A DNA stretch of 64,000 bases, from the NCBI RefSeq assembly GCF_048892425.1, contig NZ_JBLZHU010000006.1:186001-250000 (forward strand), given 5' to 3'. Positions 17,854-26,684 of the stretch are shown here, piece after piece. A program made the translations under genes and the position numbers. The notes under the pieces are model-generated. The model searched no databases and was not told the DNA's origin. It saw only the letters and a list, made by a program, of their open reading frames with translations. Each line of letters opens with the position of its first letter. Within the stretch, counting starts at the first letter, position 1. Source of the DNA: Pacificispira sp002696645. GTDB taxonomy: Bacteria; Pseudomonadota; Alphaproteobacteria; UBA8366; Aestuariispiraceae.

Positions 17854-18920
17854 TCGCCCTGGAACGCCGTCCCAATTCATCGCGACTTTGGCTGTATGCA
17901 ACACCGATTCTGGCAGTATTTCTGACGGTTCTGTCCGGGGCGATTCTGTTTTCAGTGCTGGGCTTTAACGCGATTGAGGCATTGACCGCCTATTTCATAA
18001 GTCCCTTGCGGGATTCCTATGGGTTGGGGGAATTGACCATCAAGGCAACGCCCTTGGCGATCATCGCCATCGGGCTGGCCATCGGATTCCGCGCCAATGT
18101 CTGGAATATTGGGGCAGAGGGGCAATTGACACTGGGGGCAATCACCGGGGGTGGGTTGGCATTGCTGTTCTACGGTGCGGAAGGACCCTGGCTGCCGCCG
18201 CTTATGCTGATCGGGGGAATGATTGGCGGTGCTGCCTGGGCGGCGATTCCGGCCTTTTTGCGCACGCGGTTCAACGCCAATGAAATTCTGGTCAGCCTGA
18301 TGCTGACCTATGTCGCGGGATTGCTGTTAAGTTATCTTGTCACCGGTCCGTGGAAGGATCCGATGGGCTTTGGCTTTCCCCGCACGCGGATGTTTGGGGA
18401 TGGGGCTTTGCTGCCGACCTTGTTTGCGGGATCACGCATGCATATCGGCTTTCCCATCGCCCTGGTGACAGTCGCTGCGGCCTGGTTTCTGATCGCCCGC
18501 AGCTTCATTGGCTTTCAGATCAAGGTGGTGGGCCTGACCCCACCCGCGGCGGGCTATGCGGGTTTCAGTAACAAGCGGATTATATGGGCAACGCTGTTGG
18601 GCAGCGGCGCATTGGCGGGCCTGGCAGGCGCAATAGAAGTTGCCGGGCCGATTGGTCAATTGACTCCGTCTATTTCTCCTGGATACGGCTTTACAGCAAT
18701 CATTGTTGCTTTTCTGGGACGATTGCATCCAATGGGGATTCTGTTTGCGGCACTGTTGATGGCGCTTAGCTATATTGGCGGAGAATCGGCGCAGATTGAA
18801 CTGGGGCTTCCCTTGGCGGTGACCGGCGTCTTTCAGGGCATGTTGCTGTTCTTCCTGTTGGCCAGTGACGTACTGGTCCATTATCGCATCAAGCTGCGCC
18901 CGGCGCGGGAAGGGGTGTGA
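17850..18920 (+). CDS. BMP-type ABC importer, permease 1
   Basis: A 356-residue inner-membrane permease of the BPD_transp_2 family (YufP/NupP-like) with about eight to ten hydrophobic segments. Conserved stretches include GFRANVWNIGAEGQLTLGA and the EAA-like cytosolic region GLTPPAAGYAGFSNKRI. The N-terminus is longer than in permease 2, as is usual for the first permease of this importer type. Overlaps the ATPase gene by four bases and the second permease gene by one. Confidence 0.92.
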   Translation: MIALERRPNSSRLWLYATPILAVFLTVLSGAILFSVLGFNAIEALTAYFISPLRDSYGLGELTIKATPLAIIAIGLAIGFRANVWNIGAEGQLTLGAITGGGLALLFYGAEGPWLPPLMLIGGMIGGAAWAAIPAFLRTRFNANEILVSLMLTYVAGLLLSYLVTGPWKDPMGFGFPRTRMFGDGALLPTLFAGSRMHIGFPIALVTVAAAWFLIARSFIGFQIKVVGLTPPAAGYAGFSNKRIIWATLLGSGALAGLAGAIEVAGPIGQLTPSISPGYGFTAIIVAFLGRLHPMGILFAALLMALSYIGGESAQIELGLPLAVTGVFQGMLLFFLLASDVLVHYRIKLRPAREGV

Positions 18921-19843
18921 TGGATATCCTGGCCCCGATCCTGATTTCAATTATCGCTGCCTCGACCCCTTTGCTGTTTGCCGCCATTGGTGAATTGGTG
19001 GTCGAGAAATCGGGCGTCCTGAATTTGGGTGTCGAAGGCATGATGCTGGGCGGGGCCGTGATCGCTTTCATCATTTCGGTGGAAACCGGCAATAGTTCCC
19101 TTGCCATTGTCGCAGGCGCAGCCATGGGCGCCATGATGGCCGGGCTGTTTGCCGTCTTGACCCTGGGACTTCTGGCCAATCAGGTCGCAACAGGCCTGGC
19201 CCTGACACTGTTTGGCATCGGTCTTAGCGCGCTATTGGGTCAGGGCTATGTCGGCACCCCGCTGACGGCTTTACCAAAGCTGAACATTGCGGGCCTGACA
19301 GATATTCCAATTCTGGGACCGGTTGTCTTTGGTCAGGATATTCTGGTCTATCTGTCCTTTGTTGTGACCGCTATTGTCGCTTGGTTCCTGTATCGCACGC
19401 GGGCGGGACTGATCCTGCGATCGGTCGGAGAAAATCCGCATGCCGCCCATGCAATTGGATTTCCCGTCATCCGGATACGGTTGTTCGCGGTTCTGTTTGG
19501 TGGGGCCATGGCGGGATTGGGCGGCGCCTATCTGTCGCTATCCTATACCCCGATGTGGGCAGAAGGAATGTCGGCCGGGCGCGGCTGGATCGCCCTGGCG
19601 CTGGTCGTGTTTGCGACATGGCGGCCGGGCAGGGTGGTCCTGGGGGCCTATCTTTTCGGGGGGCTGACCCTGGCGCAATTGCATCTGCAAGGGATGGGCA
19701 GTTCCGCAATTCCTTCGCAATTCCTGAATATGGTTCCCTATATCGCAACCATTGTGGTGCTTGTTCTTATTTCCAGGGACGCCACACGAATTCGTATGAA
19801 TGCACCAGCCAGCATCGGGAAAGTGTTTCATCCTGATGGCTAA
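18920..19843 (+). CDS. BMP-type ABC importer, permease 2
   Basis: A 307-residue inner-membrane permease (YufQ/NupQ-like), eight or more membrane segments. The motif VVEKSGVLNLGVEGMMLGGA near residue 28 is the family hallmark, and RSVGENPHAAHAIGF is the coupling-loop region. I chose the ATG that overlaps the preceding TGA (TGATG); a GTG one codon upstream is possible. It forms the heterodimeric channel with permease 1. Confidence 0.92.
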   Translation: MDILAPILISIIAASTPLLFAAIGELVVEKSGVLNLGVEGMMLGGAVIAFIISVETGNSSLAIVAGAAMGAMMAGLFAVLTLGLLANQVATGLALTLFGIGLSALLGQGYVGTPLTALPKLNIAGLTDIPILGPVVFGQDILVYLSFVVTAIVAWFLYRTRAGLILRSVGENPHAAHAIGFPVIRIRLFAVLFGGAMAGLGGAYLSLSYTPMWAEGMSAGRGWIALALVVFATWRPGRVVLGAYLFGGLTLAQLHLQGMGSSAIPSQFLNMVPYIATIVVLVLISRDATRIRMNAPASIGKVFHPDG

Positions 19844-19910
19844 ACGGTTACAATTTTGCATCGCAGCACACTTCTAAAACACCATATTTCAAGAACAGGG
19901 GGTTCCCAGC

Positions 19911-20993
19911 ATGACCAAACTGACCCGGCGGTCCTTCTCCGCCTTGACGCTTGCCGCCGGTGCGGCCGCAGCCTTTCCCGCCCGCGCAGCAGACCCGTTA
20001 AAGGTCGGCTTTATCTATGTCGGGCCAGTCGGCGATTTTGGCTGGTCCTATCAGCATGACCAGGGCCGCCTGGCGATTGAACAGGAACTTGGAGATCGGG
20101 TTAAGACCAGCTTTGTCGAATCCGTACCGGAAGGCGCGGATGCGGACCGCGTGATCACCCAATTGGCCCGCAGCGGTCACAAGCTGATCTTCACAACGTC
20201 CTTTGGCTATATGGAACCGACCAACAAGGTCGCCAAGAACTTCCCGGATGTCATGTTCGAGCATGCTACGGGCTATATGCGGGCCGACAATGTCGCGACC
20301 TATGCCGCGCGCTTCTATGAGGGGCGTTATGTTGCGGGCATTCTGGCCGGTCGCCTGAGCAAGACCAACAAGATTGGCTATATCGGGTCGATCCCCATTC
20401 CCGAAGTTATCCGGGGCATCAATGCCTTTACCCATTCCGCGCGCAAAATCAATCCGGCCATCGAAGTAACCCCGATCTGGGTGAACGAATGGTACAATCC
20501 AGGCAAGGAAGCGGATGCAGCAAAGGCGCTGATTGACCAGGGCGCTGATATCATTCTGCAGCATACGGATTCACCAGCCCCCGTGCAGACGGCGGAAGAA
20601 CGCGGTGTTCTGTGCGTTGGTCAGGCTTCGAATATGGAACGGTTCGGTCCAACAGCCCATATGACCGCCATTGTCGATCATTGGGCTCCTTATTACGTGG
20701 CACGGACCAAGGCTGTTCTGGACGGCACATGGACGTCCGGCGATGTCTGGGGCGGATTTGACAGCGGGATGGTCGAAATGTCCCCGTTTAACAAGAACCT
20801 GCCTGAAGCCGTGGTTGCAGAGGCCAAAGCGGCCCAACAAGCCATTCATGACGGCAAATTGCATCCGTTCAGCGGTCCGATCAAGAATCAGGCTGGCGAG
20901 ATAGCGATTGCCGATGGCGCAACGGCCCCGGACGGAGAGCTGTTGGGCATGAACTGGTATGTCGAAGGGGTGAATGGCAAGGTGCCTGGCTGA
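19911..20993 (+). CDS. BMP-family substrate-binding lipoprotein-like protein (Tat-exported)
   Basis: A 360-residue periplasmic binding protein of the Bmp/PnrA-like family. The N-terminus carries a Tat signal (T5-R6-R7-S8-F9, then a hydrophobic stretch, likely cleaved after ARA at about residue 25), so it should be exported folded. The mature start DPLKVGFIYVGPVGDFGWS is typical of the family. There is no lipobox cysteine, so it is probably soluble. Family members bind purine nucleosides or related compounds; the ligand here is not shown by sequence. It is the last gene of the importer operon, 67 bases after permease 2, and is followed by a strong terminator. Confidence 0.92.
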   Translation: MTKLTRRSFSALTLAAGAAAAFPARAADPLKVGFIYVGPVGDFGWSYQHDQGRLAIEQELGDRVKTSFVESVPEGADADRVITQLARSGHKLIFTTSFGYMEPTNKVAKNFPDVMFEHATGYMRADNVATYAARFYEGRYVAGILAGRLSKTNKIGYIGSIPIPEVIRGINAFTHSARKINPAIEVTPIWVNEWYNPGKEADAAKALIDQGADIILQHTDSPAPVQTAEERGVLCVGQASNMERFGPTAHMTAIVDHWAPYYVARTKAVLDGTWTSGDVWGGFDSGMVEMSPFNKNLPEAVVAEAKAAQQAIHDGKLHPFSGPIKNQAGEIAIADGATAPDGELLGMNWYVEGVNGKVPG

Positions 20994-21015
20994 TAGGTAC
21001 TACAACATACCCTGA

Positions 21016-21049
21016 AAAGCGCCCTCCATCGCTTGATGGGGGGCGCTTT
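21016..21049. terminator. Bidirectional intrinsic terminator
   Basis: A 15-bp stem (AAAGCGCCCTCCATC and its near-perfect complement) with a GCTT loop, followed by TTTGTTT on the plus strand and TTTTC on the minus strand. It separates the ABC importer operon from the convergent cyclase gene. Confidence 0.8.
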
Positions 21050-21051
21050 GT

Positions 21052-22701
21052 TTAGAGGGGCAGGATGCGGTTCGGGTCCCGGATCGGGAAGAACACCACG
21101 GGTGCGGTTCGCCCCCGAACCGGCACTTCTGACCTTTCCAGGCCAGTTGTATCCATCCCCGCAGCCTGTGCGACTTCCTGAGAGAATATGACGGAAACAT
21201 CATGGGTCTTGGTCAATCCTTCCAGGCGTGCGGCAATATTGATCGTATCGCCAATGGCGCTGGTGATTTGGGCGCGTGGCGGGCCCATGGCACCGACGAT
21301 TGCCTCTCCATGATGCAGGCCGATGCCAACCCGCAGCGGGAAGGGAAGCTCACTGGCTAAAGATTTGTTCAGCGCTTCCAGCCGGTTCAGCATGGCCCGT
21401 GCCCCCTTAAGCGCGCTTCTTGCCCCATCCTCTTCAGTACCCATCAATCCGTATAGGGCCATTAACCCATCGCCATTGAATTGCGCATAATGGCCATTCG
21501 TTTCGGTGATTGCGCTGCTCATTTCTGAAAAGAACTGGTTCAGGATGAACAGAACATCATAAGGCAGCTTTTCTTCCGCCAGTTTTGTCGAGGCCCGAAT
21601 GTCGATGAACAATGAGGTGACACGGCGTTCTTCCCCTTCCAGCCCGCCCAGTTGCTGGCCATCCTTGGCCGTAGCCGTTGGCGGCAGGAGAGGGGATATC
21701 CCCAGCGAGTCCTTTGGGCGGATCTGACAGGCCAACCGCACCCCTGCCATGGCCTTAATACGGGTCAGGGCGGTCAGTTCCAGCCCTTCCGGTGGTTCCA
21801 GAACATCGCCCCCTTCAAGAATCTTCACCCGACAGGTGGTGCATCGCCCGCGACCGCCACAGACTGCCGCATGCGGACGCCCGGACGAACGCAGCGCTTC
21901 CAGTGCCGTGGCGCCGGCAGGGACCGGTACTTTTGTGCCATCTGGCAGCAACAGGAGAATACGCGACTTCTGCTCCAGCACGGCACGCAGTTTTCGGGCA
22001 CCAAAAGGCGCAACTCCCAACAGGGCCAATCCAAATGTTATTGGTGTGACAAGGGCTTGCAGGGGTTCAATGGCACTGCTGTTGTATCGGGCATTCTCCA
22101 GAATGGTGGAGATCATATGATCCCGGTCCAATTCGAACAGAATTTCAAAACCGGCGGATACATATCCTGCCAGAGACAAAACCGGCAGGATGATCGCGAC
22201 GACGGTCAGCTCACGCTGCCAATTCTGATACCAGGGTTTCACCCGCAGCCACAGATACAAACCGATGCATCCATGCATCCAGGCCAAAACCAGTGTTATC
22301 GCCTGCAACACGCCCAAAACCGGGCTGGCGACCCATAATGCGGCGATGACATATTCATATGTGGGCTCAATCCCGGCAATTTCTTCCGCAACCCGCGTAC
22401 CGATAATATGATTGACCATCAGCATTGGTATGACAAAGCCAGACAGAATCTGAGTGATTTCCAACCCGGTCAATTTCAGCGTCCGGCGTTTGTAGACACT
22501 CAAAAAAGCCACGGCGATATGGGTCACCATGGCGCTGATCAGTATAAAACTGCCCAAGGGTGTGCGCCAAATCTCCATAAGGATGTCGTGGGCGATCCCA
22601 AGTGCATCGAAGGAAATCAAACCAAAGGCGTGATTCAATAAATGACAGGACAAATATGCAAAAAGAACTGACCCGCTGAGGGCACGCAATCGCGCCTGCA
22701 T
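21052..22701 (-). CDS. Membrane ferredoxin-nucleotide cyclase fusion (class III)
   Basis: A 549-residue three-part protein. Residues 1-235 hold about six membrane segments with several buried histidines (H20, H24, H61, H98, H143), reminiscent of cytochrome-b-like subunits. Residues about 247-335 form a [2Fe-2S] ferredoxin domain with C281, C287, C290 and C325 (CX5CX2CX34C, adrenodoxin-like spacing). Residues about 360-535 form a class III cyclase with metal aspartates D367 and D411 and transition-state N488 and R492 (DTINIAARLE). At the base-recognition positions I read Q407 and S481 instead of the usual Lys and Asp/Thr, so ATP specificity is not assured. The likely role is to make a cyclic nucleotide in response to redox state at the inner membrane. 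Confidence 0.88.
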   Translation of the reverse strand: MQARLRALSGSVLFAYLSCHLLNHAFGLISFDALGIAHDILMEIWRTPLGSFILISAMVTHIAVAFLSVYKRRTLKLTGLEITQILSGFVIPMLMVNHIIGTRVAEEIAGIEPTYEYVIAALWVASPVLGVLQAITLVLAWMHGCIGLYLWLRVKPWYQNWQRELTVVAIILPVLSLAGYVSAGFEILFELDRDHMISTILENARYNSSAIEPLQALVTPITFGLALLGVAPFGARKLRAVLEQKSRILLLLPDGTKVPVPAGATALEALRSSGRPHAAVCGGRGRCTTCRVKILEGGDVLEPPEGLELTALTRIKAMAGVRLACQIRPKDSLGISPLLPPTATAKDGQQLGGLEGEERRVTSLFIDIRASTKLAEEKLPYDVLFILNQFFSEMSSAITETNGHYAQFNGDGLMALYGLMGTEEDGARSALKGARAMLNRLEALNKSLASELPFPLRVGIGLHHGEAIVGAMGPPRAQITSAIGDTINIAARLEGLTKTHDVSVIFSQEVAQAAGMDTTGLERSEVPVRGRTAPVVFFPIRDPNRILPL

Positions 22702-22762
22702 ACATTCAAAACCCTTAAAAGAGTTAGACGTTCACTTTAGTTTATCATGTTATTCGTATGTG

Positions 22763-22777
22763 TGTCTGAATCAGACA
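22763..22777. promoter_or_regulatory. Palindrome TGTCTGA-A-TCAGACA
   Basis: A perfect 7-bp inverted repeat with one central base, shaped like a dimeric Crp-type operator (TGT ... ACA), in the divergent region between the cyclase gene and the LolA-like/RND operon. Binding protein unknown. Confidence 0.35.
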
Positions 22778-22885
22778 ATAAGTCTAAGATTAAGTGAGCG
22801 GCCAGCCTTTTGGCTCGCCTATTTTTAGATATGAACAAATAAGAGCGCCAGTCGTTCATACTTGAAAACATCAATTGAAAACACA

Positions 22886-22899
22886 TTCAATGTATTGAA
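22886..22899. promoter_or_regulatory. Palindrome TTCAAT-GT-ATTGAA
   Basis: A perfect 14-bp palindrome about 90 bases before the start of the LolA-like gene. It loosely resembles Fnr/Crp half-site spacing but lacks the exact TTGAT-N4-ATCAA core. An additional TCAATTGA lies at 22871. Confidence 0.3.
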
Positions 22900-22989
22900 A
22901 CTATTAATATATTTCTCCTTAAGCCTTGGCTTCCAAGTGTGCTTTATGATAGTCAAAATAGAGTGAATGTCACAGTCTTGGGGAATTAC

Positions 22990-23841
22990 GTGTTACAGGT
23001 ATCTGGTTCGGTTTTTCGGTCGTTGTTTGTTTTCATTTTAGCAACGGTTTTCATTTTTTCGGCCCATGCAGATGATTTAAGCGGACGCCAGATCATGGAC
23101 GAGGTTTCAGCCCGGCATGATCGACCGTTTGAATTTGAAGAGCAGGCGATGGTGCTGATCGATGACAGGGGCAACACAGAAAATCGTGAAGTTCGGCGAT
23201 ATGCCCGAGAATGGGAGAATGGCCTGTACCGATATCTGTTGGTATTTGATTCGCCTGCCGGGGTGCGCGGCGTTGCCTTGCTGACCTGGCAAAACAAAGG
23301 CGCCAGCGACGATCAATGGATGCACCTGCCAGCCTATGGACGGGAGATGAAGCGATCCGCAGATGGCGGCAAGCGCAATTACTTCATGGGAACCGATTTC
23401 GCCTTCGAAGATATGACATCCGAGGAACGGGAGAAATTCCGCTATGATCGGCAACCCGATGAAACTTTTGAAATAAAAGACGAAACTGGCGCAGTCCTGG
23501 ATACGGTTGAAGGCTATGTCGTTGATGCCTATCCCAAAGACGAAGAACTGGCCAGTCAGACCGGATATCAATATCGTAGACTATATGTCAGTAAAGACCG
23601 CTTTTTCATTCGCCGGATTGATTTCTATGATCGGCGCGGGCGCTTCCTGAAAACTCAGTATTCCTGGGACATGGAACAGATAGAAGGCGATACCTGGCGC
23701 GCCAACCGGATCCTGATGGACAATGATAAGCTGAACCATCAAACCCTGATCCGGGTTAACAGCCGCGATCTGACCGAAGGCTCGGTCCCAGCCAGAATGT
23801 TTGAACAGCGTTGGGTGACATCAGGACGGCATTTGCGCTGA
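22990..23841 (+). CDS. LolA-like periplasmic outer-membrane lipoprotein-sorting family protein
   Basis: A 283-residue exported protein. The start is a GTG with GGGGAA six bases upstream (22980-22985); a GTG at 22939 would give 17 further polar residues before the signal. The signal peptide (VFRSLFVFILATVFIF) is probably cleaved after SAHA. The mature part resembles the LolA-like family annotated as outer membrane lipoprotein-sorting protein, including GVALLTWQNKG, the DFAFEDM segment and the YRRLYVSKD region. These proteins often pair with MMPL/RND exporters and are thought to carry hydrophobic cargo through the periplasm. It is first in an operon with the RND and barrel genes. Confidence 0.85.
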   Translation: MLQVSGSVFRSLFVFILATVFIFSAHADDLSGRQIMDEVSARHDRPFEFEEQAMVLIDDRGNTENREVRRYAREWENGLYRYLLVFDSPAGVRGVALLTWQNKGASDDQWMHLPAYGREMKRSADGGKRNYFMGTDFAFEDMTSEEREKFRYDRQPDETFEIKDETGAVLDTVEGYVVDAYPKDEELASQTGYQYRRLYVSKDRFFIRRIDFYDRRGRFLKTQYSWDMEQIEGDTWRANRILMDNDKLNHQTLIRVNSRDLTEGSVPARMFEQRWVTSGRHLR

Positions 23842-23888
23842 CAATATCAAACTATTGAATTGTAACATTTTTCTGGGGCGTTTGCCAG

Positions 23889-26684
23889 ATGCAGAAGTTT
23901 TTAACGTTTGGGGTGAACCATCGCGGCATAGCTATTGCCATAATCGCTGCAATCACGATCTTTTGCGGCTTTGGTCTGGATAAGCTGAGGATTGATACCA
24001 GCTTTGACAGCCTGATCAGTGATAATGATCCAACCAAACTGGTCTATGAACGAGTAAAAGAGGAGTTCGGCTCGGACAATACGACCATTGTCTATGTTAG
24101 GTCGTCAGATCTGTGGACGCAGGACCGTCTCGTCGCCCTGGAAGATATGCATTTCGCGCTGGAGGATTTGCCCTTTGTCCAGCGGGTCGACAGCCTTTTC
24201 ACTGTGCGCAGTATTCGTGATCGCGATGGCATGATTGACTCGTCCACCGTCTTGGATGGTGTGCCGTTTGATGATGTGGAAATGCAGGCGGCCCGGGACA
24301 ATGCGTTGTATTCCCCGCTGGTCGTCGGCAATTTTATCTCTGCCGATGGTTCCGTAACCGCGATTAATGTTACCATCATTAAAGACCCCGACAATCCTGA
24401 TTTCGATCATTATGCCTATGGCGCGATCGATGCTGTGATCGCACCTTACGCGGATCAGTTTGAAGAGATATTTCAAGTCGGTCCACCACGGGTAAACGCC
24501 GATACCGAAATCGGCCTTATGTCGGATCTAAGTTTACTGGCCCCGCTGTCCCTGGGCGTGCTGACGGTTACCATTGTTTTGTTCCTGCGCAGTGGGCTTG
24601 CCCTGGTCTTTCCGGTGATCACATCGGCGATCAGTCTGGTCTGGGGCTTCGGGTTGATGGGGTATTTTGGTATTCCCATCAATATCTTATCGGCCATGCT
24701 TCCCTCCCTGGTTATTGTTATCGGGTCGACAGAAGACACCCATATGCTCTCGACCTATCTGAACGGTATCAATGCGGGCGATAAAAAGGGGACCGGGGCG
24801 GAAAAACGGCGCTATGCGGTTCTGTTTCTGATCCGGCATTTGGGCCTGCCGCTGGTCCTGACGGCGGTTACAACAACCCTTGGCTTTGCCGCAAATTCCT
24901 TTGCGGATATGGGATTGATGCGCAATTTTGCCTATGCGGCATCGATAGCGATTGCCGCCAATGGGGTTATCACCCTGATGCTGGTGCCGTCGTTGCTGTC
25001 ACTCTTTGGGCCATTGCGCAGCAGATTGCACAACACTTCCCCCAATCAAGAGGCTGTTGATCCAGAGGAAGAAGGATATCGCGGGCTTATCGGGGCCATT
25101 CTGAAACTGTGCTATGCCGCGGCGCGCCATCCGCGCTATGTCATCGGGGGAACGATTGTTCTAACGGTCTTCTTTGGGATTTTTGCCTTTCAGACAAAGG
25201 TTTCCAATGATCCGATTGCGTTCTTCAAGCCCAAGCACCCTCTTGTCCAGGACGTCAACACGCTGGCTGAGACACTGTCGGGGATGGAGATTTTCTATAT
25301 CAACCTGTCTTCGACCAAGCCTGATGCGTTCCGCAATCCGGAAAACCTGCGCCGATTGGCAGATATCAAAGACTATATCTTGCGGGACGGGCGGTTTGAT
25401 ACTGCCTTGTCGATTGCCGATCATCTATCCCTGGTGAACCGGGAATTCCATGGTGGCGATGCCGATATGATGGTTGTTCCCGATACGATAGCACTGGTGG
25501 ATCAATATCTTCTGTTCTTCCAACGGGCCGATCTGGAAAACTATATCAGCCATGATTTTGAACGGGCCAATATGGTCGTGCGCCATAACATCCATAACAG
25601 CCATGATTTGAAACAGGCCTTGGTGGATCTGGATCGGGAAGTACGGCGGATCGCAGGGCCTGATTTGACCGTCAATCTGGTTGGTCAAAACCTGATGATC
25701 AATAACGCCGCTGATGATCTGATCGCAGCCCAGGTTCAGTCTGTCGGCCTGTTGCTGCTGGTGATATTCATCATCATGTCCATCGTTTACAGCTCTCTGG
25801 TCGGTGGATTTCTCTCTCTGGTGCCAAATATTTTACCGATTATTGCGGTATTGGGGATTATGGGCCTGTTTGGCATTCCCTTGAATCCAGGAACCGCCAC
25901 TGTGGCGGTAATTGCAATCGGGATAGCGATTGATGACACCATTCACCTGCTGTCATCCTATACTCATGAAAGCCTGCGCACGGCTGATCGCGGGTTGGCT
26001 GTTCGCCGAACGGTGAGGGGGCAGGCGGTGCCGGCGATCTCAACCTCTATCGCCTTGGCGGCGGGATTTCTTGTGTTGAGCGGGTCAAGTTTCTCCATCA
26101 TCTGGCAATTTGGTGCGCTATCGGCCATTGCTATGATCGTTGCCATGATCGCCGATTTGATCGTTACACCGGTCTTGATGTCCATGGTGCGCCTGGTCGG
26201 ATTGTACGAGATATTGACGCTGAAGGTCGGGAAGGACGTGCTGACCAACAGCCCGTTATTCACCAATATGACGTCCTATCAAATCCGGAAGGCTATCTTG
26301 TTGTCTGAACTTGTTCCCTTTAAAGCGGGTGACCGGTTGTTGGAGCAAGGGACGATTGGCCGGGATTTATATGTAATCCTGTCTGGATCAGCAGCTGTCA
26401 CCCTGGATCATCGCCACGGCCATACCGAACTGGACACATTGGCGGAAGGGGCCGTTCTGGGTGAGGTTGGATTTGTTACGCAGCAGCAAAGAACGGCAAA
26501 TGTTGATGCTGTAACCGACGGCGAGATGCTGCGCCTGAATGCCGATACGGTTCAAAAGAACATGCGTCTATATCCCCATATCGCCAACAAACTGAACATG
26601 AATATTGCCCGCATTCTGGGAATGCGGCTTGCCAGCACGTCCAACCGTCTGTCGCGATATGAGAAGCAGGAAGGGCTGACATAG
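23889..26684 (+). CDS. RND/MMPL-family exporter with C-terminal cyclic-nucleotide-binding domain
   Basis: A 931-residue inner-membrane protein. Residues 1 to about 790 have the RND/MMPL layout: membrane helix 1, a periplasmic loop, a helix bundle, then a repeat of the same, with conserved IVIGSTEDTHML and VIAIGIAIDDTIHLL segments in the two halves (HpnN/predicted-exporter type). Residues about 795-915 are a full cNMP-binding barrel; its cassette LGEVGFVTQQQRTANVDA keeps E859 and R868. Fusing a cytosolic ligand domain to an RND pump is unusual and suggests direct control of transport by a cyclic nucleotide. The cargo is probably a lipid or other hydrophobe, by analogy with the subgroup. Its stop overlaps the next start. 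Confidence 0.9.
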   Translation: MQKFLTFGVNHRGIAIAIIAAITIFCGFGLDKLRIDTSFDSLISDNDPTKLVYERVKEEFGSDNTTIVYVRSSDLWTQDRLVALEDMHFALEDLPFVQRVDSLFTVRSIRDRDGMIDSSTVLDGVPFDDVEMQAARDNALYSPLVVGNFISADGSVTAINVTIIKDPDNPDFDHYAYGAIDAVIAPYADQFEEIFQVGPPRVNADTEIGLMSDLSLLAPLSLGVLTVTIVLFLRSGLALVFPVITSAISLVWGFGLMGYFGIPINILSAMLPSLVIVIGSTEDTHMLSTYLNGINAGDKKGTGAEKRRYAVLFLIRHLGLPLVLTAVTTTLGFAANSFADMGLMRNFAYAASIAIAANGVITLMLVPSLLSLFGPLRSRLHNTSPNQEAVDPEEEGYRGLIGAILKLCYAAARHPRYVIGGTIVLTVFFGIFAFQTKVSNDPIAFFKPKHPLVQDVNTLAETLSGMEIFYINLSSTKPDAFRNPENLRRLADIKDYILRDGRFDTALSIADHLSLVNREFHGGDADMMVVPDTIALVDQYLLFFQRADLENYISHDFERANMVVRHNIHNSHDLKQALVDLDREVRRIAGPDLTVNLVGQNLMINNAADDLIAAQVQSVGLLLLVIFIIMSIVYSSLVGGFLSLVPNILPIIAVLGIMGLFGIPLNPGTATVAVIAIGIAIDDTIHLLSSYTHESLRTADRGLAVRRTVRGQAVPAISTSIALAAGFLVLSGSSFSIIWQFGALSAIAMIVAMIADLIVTPVLMSMVRLVGLYEILTLKVGKDVLTNSPLFTNMTSYQIRKAILLSELVPFKAGDRLLEQGTIGRDLYVILSGSAAVTLDHRHGHTELDTLAEGAVLGEVGFVTQQQRTANVDAVTDGEMLRLNADTVQKNMRLYPHIANKLNMNIARILGMRLASTSNRLSRYEKQEGLT

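Noticed and set aside
22939..22989. Longer start for the LolA-like protein at GTG 22939
   Set aside because: It would put polar residues before the signal peptide; the GTG at 22990 has a well-placed GGGGAA.
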